Translations under genes and position numbers: made by a program | Source: Ridgeia piscesae | Lineage: Eukaryota > Annelida > Polychaeta > Sabellida > Siboglinidae | Reading direction: 5' to 3' | Assembly: GCA_025642075.2 (NCBI GenBank) | Contig: JAODUO010000138.1 | Span: 62,001 to 126,000 of the forward strand | DNA length: 64,000 nt | Shown here: piece by piece, positions 24,459 to 34,905 of the stretch | Position numbering within the stretch: position 1 is the first letter of the stretch | Layout of the letters: each line of letters opens with the position of its first letter | The notes under the pieces: generated by a model | Told to the model about the DNA's origin: nothing | Database searches by the model: none | Seen by the model: the letters and a program-made list of their open reading frames with translations, nothing else

Positions 24459-24740
24459 GCCAAGGTTTTTATTACACAAATTATGTTGTACTATTCACTA
24501 TTATATACTAATAATTTTGAAAGAATAATACAATGACCACATTTTTTTTAATATAATTTTCCCATATTAATATATTATATATTATAATATATATATATAT
24601 ATATATATGATATATTTTTATATATATATATATATATATATGGGACTTAGTATTTGTGGTCATTGTATTATTATTCTTTCAAAATTATTAGTATACAATA
24701 GTGAATAGTACAACATAATTTGTGTAATAAAAACCTTGGC
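24459..24740. mobile_element. foldback (MITE-like) element with 83/86-bp inverted arms
   Basis: The left arm 24459-24541 begins GCCAAGGTTTTTATTACAC. The right arm 24655-24740 is its reverse complement, with one substitution and one 3-bp indel. The centre is AT-rich with two (TA)n tracts. No coding sequence. The arms are similar enough to suggest a recent origin. The flanking (TA)n hides any TA target duplication, so the superfamily is not assigned. Confidence 0.8.
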
Positions 24741-24894
24741 AGATATGCACTCTGAATCCCTCTCCACCATCATGAGTGAACCTCCTCTACATCTTCTGGC
24801 ACAATGACAGTCCAGTTGATCTGAAAGTCAGATTGGTTTCACTGCTTCAGGTCTGACATTATTTACTATTTTAATAATGTTTGTTTTGTTGTAG

Positions 24895-25013
24895 GTTCAT
24901 CATTTCGTCGTTCTTCCCCTTCCCGGCCCGGCAGTGCTCGCAAGCTGACGCTCCCTCTGTTGTTAAACGAGACAGTAGCAACTGCGAAGAACCCACATGG
25001 ACTGTGGGTATAG
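24895..25013 (+). CDS. RASSF8: RASSF7/8-family protein, terminal coding exon 3
   Basis: Phase 1 in. It completes a Gly codon and adds a basic Ser/Pro/Arg-rich stretch (SSFRRSSPSRPGSARK), then KLTLPLLLNETVATAK and the C-terminus NPHGLWV before TAG at 25011-25013. The three exons sum to 1596 nt, or 531 residues plus stop, with no internal stop. This is within the range of invertebrate RASSF8 and longer than I recall for the human proteins. The last three residues L-W-V fit a class II PDZ-ligand pattern (hydrophobic-x-hydrophobic), which is only a suggestion. The acceptor TTGTTTTGTTGTAG has a good pyrimidine tract. The frame match across two phase-1 junctions supports the model. Confidence 0.85.
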
Positions 25014-26700
25014 CAGCAAGGAACACTGAAGCAATCAATTCTCTGATGTGCTTTAGAAATGACTATGTAGAAAGCCATATTGCAATGTGTTGTTTGTGAG
25101 GTTTATGTTTTACTGTGGCATTTTAAAATGGCACATAGATTTTGCGGTGCATATCAAGTCTTCCAATGTGTGATGTGTCTGTTGTCAGTAAAACTAGACT
25201 TCCTTGTTTTCTCAATGTCAATATAAGCATGTACTTGGCCAAAGTACTTATGAGTACTCTACCAAAGAGCAGATTGTACAGTTATTTTATGGTAATTTAT
25301 CTAGCATGTTGTGCTACACATTTCTTTAACTGATGTGTACAACAGGTTACGTACACAATATGTTGCCAAGTGGTAATATTGTGTTGTGTGTGTTACTGCC
25401 ACAAGGTATTTAATGTTATCGTTTGCCAACAGATGTTGAAGTGTACCACATGTTTAAACTGGTACTTCACATAGCAATAACACGAACCATGCGTTGTACA
25501 CACAAGCAGCTAATATTTGTAACATTCACAACATGTACTTTCATTTTTACAAGTACATAATTCTGGGCTTGTTTACTTGATAGTAAAATATACATCAGGT
25601 TGTACTTTTCATTTAATATATATTTATCATTACACAAACTGTAAGGTAAAATATTTTTTGATGAAGAATTTGTATAACACACAATAATAAAATTACTTCA
25701 AAAATTTCAACTACAATAATTAATTTTGTAAAATTAAATCTCATATTTGTATAGTTGCGAATATCCACATATCTTGTAGACATGTACAAATATTAGGAAT
25801 GTTATACTGGATAATGCTTACATAGTTATACAAGATAATTATCTAAAAAGAACAAAACAAACCGTCAAATGTTGAATTTGTTTATTATGCGACAAGTTAC
25901 AATTAGTTAGAGTGTGATTCACCAGGAGGCGACACTACTTGCATATTTCCACAAGGAGGAAAGTAATTGCCTGCGTAGACCGAGATGCAGCATCAATGTT
26001 CCTATGTCGTTTTCAAAGTGCATCGGTATACAGTACTAAATTTACCTGGTGTAATTTTACCACATCCTCAGGAATACATTTATGTAAGGTGGCACGACAA
26101 TAATGTCAAAAAGAAGTCATTTGGTTATATTTTATCAAGGTTGTAATTTTTATCATTGCCCAGTGTCACTGGTAATTTTACCAAAGTTGTCATTGCCAAC
26201 TTGTGAAACTGCAGGAAATGGTAGTGTATTATTATGTATAAACGCTAGTTAGACTGATTACTAGATTATATATTATATGAATGTATGCCATTTGTTTTCA
26301 TGGCTTTTAAACTAAATCATAAGTCTTCCACCAAAGTGTACTTAAAAGATTTAATATGTATGTGTACATAATGATATGTAAAATTGCTTACTCAGAAACT
26401 GGAACTTGTTACTATCTGTTAATGATACTGTTCTGAATGTTTTCTGAATACAGCTACATAATGTGTATGAAGAGTCGTACAAAATGTGTGTTTCTATTGG
26501 TATTGAATGCTTGCTTTTCATCCGGCCTGAAAATTCTTTATATTATAATTTATTGCAAATTCATTAGAGTTACCTACCCGGTAGTCATTTTATTCAGAAT
26601 TCAAATAAATGTATCAATGTGCTGTTGAACTGACCACTGACCACTGGGCTGATTGCGTTCTGGTTGCTAAACAAATTACACAAGTGTCCAAAATAAAAAA
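25014..26700 (+). other. 3' UTR / downstream region of the RASSF8-like gene
   Basis: AT-rich sequence after the stop. Candidate AATAAA poly(A) signals lie at 25686-25691, 26604-26609 and 26694-26699, with another at 27642-27647. Which one is used cannot be told from sequence. Confidence 0.4.
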
Positions 26701-26800
26701 GTCAGACTTCACAGAATGCTTAATTAAAAAAATTATCACATGGCTTGAAGAATGGTGGTAAATTTATTAGGTGTTTCATTTGTTAAAACAAGATAACTAC

Positions 26801-26870
26801 TGTACCGTAATGTACTGTACAGTACAGTACAATACAGTACTGTACAGTACTGTACAATACTGTACTGTAC
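26801..26870. repeat. self-complementary GTACT/GTACA microsatellite
   Basis: Repeats of TGTACAGTAC and TGTACAATAC. Almost every unit is palindromic, so the tract can fold on itself in many registers. Confidence 0.9.
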
Positions 26871-28761
26871 CTTCTATGTCATATTTAATGAGTCATTAGG
26901 GGCCTCAATCCAAAGCGTAGTTGTGTTCTGTGGCCATTATCAGAACTATAGATCCAATGAGCTGCCAGTGGTGCCACCAGCTGCCAGTGGTGCCACCCTG
27001 CGGTATTATGGATATTGTCAGACTTGGCAAGAAACCAACCTCTTTTGATGACATCCTATCAAAACATTCTCAAATTAAACACGTAGCTAAACAATGAATA
27101 CTGTTGTGCTACTGATATAATGGCATAATACAAATTCTAAAACTGTATAAAGTAATATAACAATTTCAAAATTGTGAAAAGGTTTGTTCGTGAAAACAAT
27201 TTGTATGCAAAACATTTCAACTACAATTTGCCATTCATCTCTGTTGAATGAGTATAACTATGCATGTGTCTTCCATGTTGCCGTAGAAGCAATGAAAATG
27301 TACTGTCGTCAAACATTTTCTTACACTTCAACTACTTATGATCAGGTGTAAAGAAATAACCGGTATTACATTTTGTTACAACTTCCACATGGTGTTGACA
27401 ATCAATTCAGTCATGTCTCTGTCTTAACAGTCACGGTTGTTATCGTGATCACTGAGGTTTGAAGTGAGGTACAGGAATTAATGCAATCGTGCTTACCTGC
27501 CACAATCACATCTGTTACTGCCACTGTTCATATCCACTGTTGTACATAGCATATTTGTACTATTATACAACTCTCATTATTTTAAATATTTCATGTATAT
27601 ACAACAACCTGTGCTTTTCTTTGGTAAGTACCAAGTGAGTAAATAAAGACATTTTATTTCATACAGTTGAATTGTAATCATGTCATGTGTACAGTGACTT
27701 TCAACAGGCCACTGTAGACCCAGAGGTAGACTATGTAAGGACACTCATAGGTTTACTAAGTGCAGACAGTGTAGTGTCTTGTAGTGGCTCAATCTATCAC
27801 ACACCCACACACCCTTCACAGATACCACCCCTCTGACCCTTACCAATACAAGGAGGGTAAATAATTTTGAACAATTCACAACGGTTCCTTAGACACATCA
27901 ACTAGCCACTGGATTCAAACTGAACCCATATATTATCCAAAATGCTGCCTATTATCTACAATAACAGCTATGTACCATGTCTGTTGTGCTCGCTAGGTGG
28001 CAACATTGTAGCAATTTATTTCCCTTGTGATAAGCACTATGTATTAATGACCAATGTCTGTGGTAGGTGACACGTAGACCCTGTGTAATTCACTTCCTCA
28101 TCACAGTCAGACAGACACCAAACACAAGGGACTACAGGAGGCAGTGACTCATCCAAAATCTGCACCTTACGTGTGGTTCAACATGCCTGGCAGTTAACAG
28201 TGTGAGTTTAAAAACTACACACCTACACCATACATCTGCTGTGGAAGCCAACAGAGTAAACAAAGTCAGATATTATTTACAACACTCCTGGCCAACATAC
28301 CCTGTAAGTCATTTTCATTGGTCTGACTAGGAGAATGTGACAACAAAATCAACCAACCAGAATGACTGACCTTGACGCATTTGAAAATCACCTAGTGCTG
28401 AAACGTTATAGCTGTCTGGCCAGTAGTGTAGAAATAACGGCTAGGCCTAACATCAAATGTCTGCACCAAGAACAACAACAAGTTAACTGCATCATTCTCT
28501 CTCATCACGTATCTAGAAGAAAAACGACAATTGATATGACACTGTCATTCAGTCTAATAACACTCCTAAATTAGTTGTCCTATTGTGTGCATGCAACATA
28601 AACACATTCAGCAAGTGCTTAATTTAGTTACCTATTTCTATTTGTCTAGACTTGTTTCCAACACTTAATCATTAACTGACTAGTTTGTATATTACATTGC
28701 CATTACAATGTTATGATCTTATATAATCTCATTCAATTAGTCGATCTTTTTCAAAACATTA
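26871..28761. other. unannotated AT-rich DNA
   Basis: No supported exon. A short local duplication GCTGCCAGTGGTGCCACC lies at about 26960-26997. Small frames show no domain. Confidence 0.5.
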
Positions 28762-28776
28762 TCACCAAGCCGACCT
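28762..28776 (+). repeat. left copy of a direct repeat bracketing the 30-bp array
   Basis: TCACCAAGCCGACCT occurs here and at 30864-30878. Similarity extends about 16 bp upstream with a few mismatches (CTTTTTCAAAACATTA versus CTTGTTCAAACCACTG). Confidence 0.85.
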
Positions 28777-28782
28777 TCCTAT

Positions 28783-30828
28783 GCTGGCATTGAGGGTAGT
28801 CACTGTTGGGATGCTTGTATTGAGGGTGGTCACTGTCAGGATGCTTGTATTGAGGATAGTCACTGTCGGGATGCTTGTATTGAGGATAGTCACTGTCGGG
28901 ATGTTGTATTGAGGATAGTCACTGTCAGGATGCTTGTATTGAGGATAGTCACTGTCAGGATGCTTGTATTGAGGGGTCACTGTCGGGATGTTGTATTGAG
29001 GGTGGTCACTGTCAGGATGCTTGTATTGAGGGTGGTCACTGTCGGGATGCTTGTATTGAGGGGGTCACTGTCAGGATGCTTGTATTGAGGGTGGTCACTG
29101 TCGGGATGCTTGTATTGAGGGTGGCCACTGCCGGGATGCTTGTATTGAGGGTGGCCACTGTCGGGATGCTTGTATTGAGGGTGGTCACTGTCAGGATGCT
29201 TGTATTGAGGATAGTCACTGTCGGGATGTTGTATTGAGGATAGTAACTGTCGGGATGTTGTATTGAAGATAGTCACTGTCAGGATGCTTGTATTGAGGGT
29301 GGCCACTGTCAGGATGCTTGTATTGAGGGTGGTCACTGCCGGGATGCTTGTATTGAGGATAGTCACTGTCGGGATGTTTGTATTGAGGGTGGTCACTGTC
29401 AGGATGTTTGTATTGAGGGTGGTCACTGTCAGGATGCTTGTATTGAGGGTGGTCACTGTCAGGATGCTTGTATTGAGGGTGGCCACTGTCAGGATGTTGT
29501 ATTGAGGGTGGTCACCGTCAGGATGCTTGTATTGAGGGTGGTCACTGCCAGGATGCTTGTATTGAGGGTGGTCACTGTCGGGATGTTGTATTGAGGGTGG
29601 TCACTGTCAGAATGCTTGTATTGAGGGTGGTCACTGTCAGGATGCTTGTATTGAGGGTGGTCACTGTCAGAATGCTTGTATTGAGGGTGGTCACTGTCAG
29701 GATGCTTGTATTGAGGAAGTCAGGTCACTGTCGGGATGTTGTATTGAGGGTGGTCACTGTCAGGATGCTTGTATTGAGGGTAGTCACTGTCAGGGTGCTT
29801 GTATTGAGGGTGGTCACTGTCGGGATGCTTGTATTGAGGATAATCACTGTCGGGATGTTGTATTGAGGGTGGCCACTGTCAGGATGCTTGTATTGAGGGT
29901 GGTCACTGCTCGGGATGTTTGTATTGAGGATAGTTACTCTCGGGATGTTGTATTGAGGGTGGTCACTGTCAGGATGCTTGTATTGAGGACTGCAGTTTGT
30001 ATAGGATAGTTACTCTGGATGTTGTATGAGGTGGTCACTGTCAGGATGCTTGTATTGAGGATAGTCACTCTCGGGATGTTGTATTGAGGGTGGTCACTGT
30101 CAGGATGCTTGTATTGAGGGTGGTCACTGTCGGGATGCTTGTATTGAGGGTGGTCACTGTCAGGATGCTTGTATTGAGGGTGGTCACTGTCGGGATGCTT
30201 GTATTGAGGGTGGTCACTGTCGGGATGCTTGTATTGAGGGTGGTCACTGTCGGGATGCTTGTATTGAGGGTGGTCACTGTCAGGATGCTTGTATTGAGGG
30301 TGGTCACTGTCGGGATGCTTGTATTGAGGGTGGTCACTACCAGGATGCTTGTATTGAGGGTGGTCACTGTCAGGATGCTTGTATTGAGGGTGGTCACTGT
30401 CGGGATGCTTGTATTGAGGATAGTCACTGTCAGGATGCTTGTATTGAGGATAGTCACTGTCGGGATGCTTGTATTGAGGGTGGTCACTGTCGGGATGTTG
30501 TATTGAGGGTGGTCACTGTCAGGATGCTTGTATTGAGGGTGGTCACTGTCAGGATGCTTGTATTGAGGGTGGTCACTGTCGGGATGTTGTATTGAGGGTG
30601 GTCACTGTCAGGATGCTTGTATTGAGGATAGTCACTGTCGGGATGCTTGTATTGAGGGTGGTCACTGTCGGGATGTTGTATTGAGGGTGGTCACTGTCAG
30701 GATGCTTGTATTGAGGGTGGTCACTGTCAGGATGCTTGTATTGAGGGGGGTCACTGTCAGGATGCTTGTATTGAGGGGGGTCAATGTCAGAATGCTTGTA
30801 TTGAGGGGGTCACTGTCAGAATGCTTGT
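28783..30828. repeat. 30-bp minisatellite, about 68 copies
   Basis: The 30-bp unit contains GGATGCTTGTATTGAGGG then TGGTCACTGTC. Frequent 29-bp units lack the C of TGCTTG, and ATAGTCACTG is a common variant. Because 30 is divisible by three, blocks read as 10-residue repeats on both strands until a 29-bp unit shifts the frame. Confidence 0.97.
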
Positions 30829-30863
30829 TGTCATCAGTGGTTCTTTTCTTGTTCAAACCACTG

Positions 30864-30878
30864 TCACCAAGCCGACCT
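30864..30878 (+). repeat. right copy of the direct repeat bracketing the 30-bp array
   Basis: An exact 15-bp match to 28762-28776, immediately outside the array. Confidence 0.85.
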
Positions 30879-30879
30879 A

Positions 30880-31264
30880 GATGTTGAGACTTGAGAGCCA
30901 GGCTTTGATATAAAACACACATCACTTGGTCCAGTGTCACACTAAGTACAAGAGACAGACACCATGCATTACTGTGTCACTGTGCCCTCATGCCACCAAC
31001 ACCATCACCTTCTCCGCCACCTGTCACAAGTAGATGAGCTTTAGTTTTTTACAGTTTTTAATCCACTGAAGTTTGTGCCAATCAAAACCCAAGCATGTTT
31101 TATCATAAATATACATCAACAAAACAATAAAAACCCTATACGGTATTCATTCATACCAAGTATAAACTTGTCAGGAATGAAAGTGAAACCAAATTTAACA
31201 ATAAAACTCACCTGAATAGTGCATGAATGATGTCATACTGCAATGACACATACCTACCTCAAAA
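30880..31264. other. unannotated DNA
   Basis: No gene or array recognised. Confidence 0.5.
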
Positions 31265-31370
31265 TTGCTCAGTGTCACCAGGATGTGGACATAAGATGTG
31301 TGCTGTCATTGGTGTCATTGCTCAGTGTCACCAGGATGTGGACATAAGATGTGTGCTGTCATTGGTGCCT
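31265..31370. repeat. 53-bp direct tandem duplication
   Basis: Two adjacent, nearly identical 53-bp copies starting TTGCTCAGTGTCACCAGG at 31265 and 31318. Confidence 0.93.
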
Positions 31371-31723
31371 CCACATTGTCACTGTCACACGCACAAGAGG
31401 CAGTCAGTATACTCTTTGTGCGGTAGGCAATGACCAAGGCAAGAGGCACCTCTATCTCATTTCTCACACTCAGGTTGCAGTATAGTGTCTAGTCTTGACC
31501 ATAAAAGATAACCAACTGTCCAGTGTGTCACTTTGAGACATCCAGTGCTGCCACCTACAGACCATGTCACTTAACGAACTGCATTGGTCTGTAGTCTGCA
31601 CCATGTAGGAAGAAACCTAACTTAATGTAAGGCCTTATTAGTCATATCTCTACTCTGAAAGTAAGAAATATTTTCTTTCTCAACTGTTTACACAAGCTAA
31701 GTTAGTACAAGGTGAGCAGTTTT

Positions 31724-31779
31724 CATTGTGATACTCATCAGTGTTCTAAAAGGTTAGAACACTGATGAGTATCACACAA
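31724..31779. repeat. perfect 22-bp inverted repeat (hairpin, 4-nt loop)
   Basis: The arm 31728-31749 (GTGATACTCATCAG...) is exactly complementary to 31754-31775, with loop AAGG. Allowing a 2-nt bulge, CATT and AATG extend the stem by 3-4 pairs. Confidence 0.93.
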
Positions 31780-32180
31780 TGCCCCCTCCTATCCTATGTG
31801 TACACCTTGGTACTGCTCCCAACAGATAGTTTTTGCAAAGAACTAAATATTTTCCAACTGTGAACACCTTCATTTATTTATGAACCAATTATAAAATACC
31901 GCAAGCACAGAAATTATACTCCAAGGCAGCAGTACACAAGTGCAAGAATTTGTTCTACAATGCAACTAAAATATCTGATTTACAGTCTTCAACTGGAACA
32001 TTTGACATCTGGCTGCCCCTGGCTAGATGGCATTGTGACAAAGAGGTTACTCTGTGTTCTACAAAACTGAAACTGGTGGACTTAGAGGGTCACAGGTACA
32101 GGGGGGTCACTGTCCTTTAGCATCATGTTTTTTGTATTTTTTGCATGACATCATGACATGGTAGCAAGGAAACTATTGTG
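31780..32180. other. unannotated DNA
   Basis: No gene recognised. A motif CTAGATGGCA at about 32023 is weakly CTCF-like. Confidence 0.45.
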
Positions 32181-32211
32181 ACTATGTTTGCCCGTCTGAG
32201 ATCTTACATAC

Positions 32212-32323
32212 ATGACCAGGACTTCCTTCTTCACACAGGATGTAGAATTTCTCCTTCCAGATTATTTTGCACCCACATTTGTAACCCACACAGCCTGGTC
32301 TACAGACCTTTGGAAGGCCATTC
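32212..32323 (-). CDS. candidate cysteine-rich exon, family unknown
   Basis: On the minus strand a 112-bp segment lies between an acceptor-like TGTCTACCTGTAG and a strong donor-like GTATGTAAG. With phase 1 entry it encodes 37 residues ending on a codon boundary: NGLPKVCRPGCVGYKCGCK, then IIWKEKFYILCEEGSPGH. Five cysteines in 37 residues (C-x3-C-x4-C-x-C-x11-C) resemble a small disulfide-rich extracellular module, but I do not recognise the family. If the donor is not used the frame runs 13 codons... in fact only a few more residues (VCKISDGQT) to a stop at about 32182. No partner exons were found, so this may be a lone relic or chance. Confidence 0.3.
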
Positions 32324-32780
32324 CTACAGGTAGACATTTCAGTGGATGGGTAATGAATGGACAGGTGAACAATAAGGAGCAAAACAAGTCTTCAAAAGCA
32401 TGTAATTTTTTATATTGTCAATTATTCTTTGAAAAACATCTAAACTAGTGTCTGTGTGTTGACACTTGTCAAATTGACAGACACCTCTACCACAACATCT
32501 TTGGACTGGCAAAACTGTTGCCAAATAACTTGTTTTAATCTTAAACCTTGCAGTTGTTCCCATCTCTTCACTAAGTAAACTTGGGCAGGTATCTTCACCC
32601 ATGTTCTCTTTTTAGTCATGTGATTTGTATTATTTGATTTAATTAAAAAAACAAAATTATAATTCTCAAATTGTTTTGTTGTTTTCTCACTTACCTTCTG
32701 TGAGTACAATAAAGTGTTACCTGTAGTCATAGCAAGCAGACTGAATAACCTGCTGGCTGTGGTGAACAGTCATGACAGCT
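32324..32780. other. unannotated DNA
   Basis: Short overlapping frames on both strands with no recognisable domain. Confidence 0.45.
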
Positions 32781-32781
32781 C

Positions 32782-34595
32782 TTGTAATAGTGAGGTGACT
32801 GTAACAGTGACGTGATTGTAATAGTGATGTGACTGTAACAGTGAGGTGACTGTAATATTGATGTGATTGTAACAGTGATGTGACTGTAATAGTGAGATGA
32901 CTGTAACAGTGATGCGACTGTAATTGTGAGGTGATTGTAACAGTGATGTGAATGTAATAGTGAGGTGACTGTAATAGTGAGGTGAACGTAATAGTGAGGT
33001 GACTAACAGTGATGTTACTGTAATAGTGAGATGAAGTGATGTGACTGTAACAGTTATATGACTGTAACAGTGAGTTGACTGTAATAGTGAGGTAACTGTA
33101 CCAGTGATGAGACTGTAATATTGATGTGATTGTAACAGTGATGTGACTGTAATAGTGATGTAACTGTAATAGTGACGTGACCGTAATAGTGAGGTGACTG
33201 TAACAGTGATGTGACTTTAATATTTATGTGACTGTAACAGTGGTGTGACTATAATAGTGAGGTGACTGTAACAGTGGTGTGACTATAATAGTGATGTGAT
33301 TGTAACAATGATGTGACTGTAATAGTGATGTGATTGTAACAATGATGTGACTGTAATAGTGATGTGATTGTAACAGTGATGTGACTGTAATAGTGATGTA
33401 ACTGTAATAGTGACGTGACCGTAATAGTGAGGTGACTGTAACAGTGATGTGACTTTAATATTTATGTGACTGTAACAGTGGTGTGACTATAATAGTGAGG
33501 TGACTGTAACAGTGGTGTGACTATAATAGTGATGTGATTGTAACAATGATGTGACTGTAATAGTGATGTGATTGTAACAATGATGTGACTGTAATAGTGA
33601 TGTGATTGTAACAATGATGTGACTGTAATAGTGATGTGATTGTAACAGTGATATGACTAATAGTGAGGTGACTATAATAGTGAGGTGACTATAATAGTAA
33701 TGTCACTGTAATAGTAAGGTGACTGTAACAGTGATGTGACTATAATAGTGAGGTGACTATAATAATGGTGTCACTGTAATAGTGAGGTGACTGTAATAGT
33801 GAGGTGACTGTAACAATGAGGTGACTGTAATTGTGAGGTGACTGTAACAGTGATGTGACTGTAACAATGAGGTGACTGTAACAATGATGCGACTGTAACA
33901 ATGAGGTGACTGTAATAGTGAGGTGACTGTAACAGTGATGTGACTGTAACAATGAGGTGACTAACAGTGATGTGACTGTAACAATGAGGTGACGGTAAAA
34001 GTTATGTGACTGTAACAATGAGGTGACTGTAACAATGATGCGACTGTAACAATGAGGTGACTGTAATAGTGAGGTGACTGTAACAGTGATGTGACTGTAA
34101 CAATGAAGTGACTGTAATAGTGAGGTGACTGTAACAGTGATGTGACTGTAACAATGAGGTGACTGTAATAGTGAGGTGACTGTAATAATGAGCTGGCGGT
34201 AATAGCAAGATGACTGTAACAGTGAGGTGAATGTAATAGCAACGTGACTAATAACAACATGACTGTAATGAAGTGACTGTAATAATGAGGTGACTGTAAC
34301 AATGAAGTGGCTATACAGTAATGGCAAGGTGACGTAACAGTAGTGTGACTGTAATAGTGAGGTGATTGTAACAGCTAGGTAACTATAACAGCGTGGTGAC
34401 TGTAACAGTGAGTAATAATGAGGTAATAATGATAGTGAGGTGACTGTAATAGTGAGGTGACCTTAACAATGAGGTGACTAACAATGACGGAACTAATAGT
34501 GAGGTGACTGTAATAGTGGTATGACTGTAATAGCGAGGTGGCTGTAAAAGTGACAGCCAAGTGACTGTAATAGCGAGGTGACTATAATAGTGTGA
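32782..34595. repeat. 17-bp minisatellite, about 105 copies
   Basis: Degenerate 17-bp units of the form AGGTGACTGTAATAGTG or ATGTGACTGTAACAGTG. A higher-order block of 238 bp (14 units) is duplicated: the marker ATGTAACTGTAATAGTGACG occurs at 33158 and 33396. Minus-strand frames stay open because the unit lacks stops on that strand. The right third is more diverged, with truncated units. Confidence 0.95.
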
Positions 34596-34789
34596 TTCAT
34601 TTCCTGTATTTATTGTATATGGAACAAATGTGTGACCTTAATTACAAGGTGGCTGCACTCGAGAAACCTGTGTCAAAGTCAAATATGTGAATAGTTTCAA
34701 TAAGTGTCAGCACTTCTTATTATGCTCACTGCATATTATGTAACAACTATGAAACACTACAGATTTGAACATTAAATCACTTGAACAAA

Positions 34790-34905
34790 TTTAAAGCATT
34801 TGTTTCACCCTGTCATTCAGAGGCACCAGGTTTCGAATCCTGGTGACAACTGGACACTGGTGGTGTAGTGGTTCAGCTGCTGGGTTGAAACTTGGATACT
34901 GTCAA
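34790..34905 (+). repeat. tRNA-derived repeat fragments
   Basis: GGTTTCGAATCCTGGTGACA contains a near-consensus B box, and TGGTGTAGTGGTTCAGC, about 30 bp later, is a near-consensus A box. The order is reversed relative to a tRNA, so this looks like two joined fragments of tRNA-derived SINEs rather than a gene. Confidence 0.4.

Larger units (their letters stand above)
20280..24894 (+). other. intron 2 of the RASSF8-like gene
   Basis: Starts GTGAGT and ends TTTTGTTGTAG, phase 1. It carries a (TGCG)n tract, a 1.9-kb 26-bp minisatellite, three CTCF-like motifs and a foldback element. I see no further coiled-coil exon, although a short one could be missed. Confidence 0.85.

Noticed and set aside
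31724..31779. miRNA precursor
   Set aside because: The stem is perfect with a 4-nt loop and no mismatched lower stem, unlike animal pre-miRNAs.
33740..34327. 195-codon minus frame over the 17-bp array, and frames over the 14-bp and 30-bp arrays
   Set aside because: Repeat-driven open frames without domains or splice context.
34827..34885. Functional tRNA gene
   Set aside because: The B box precedes the A box and no cloverleaf can be drawn.
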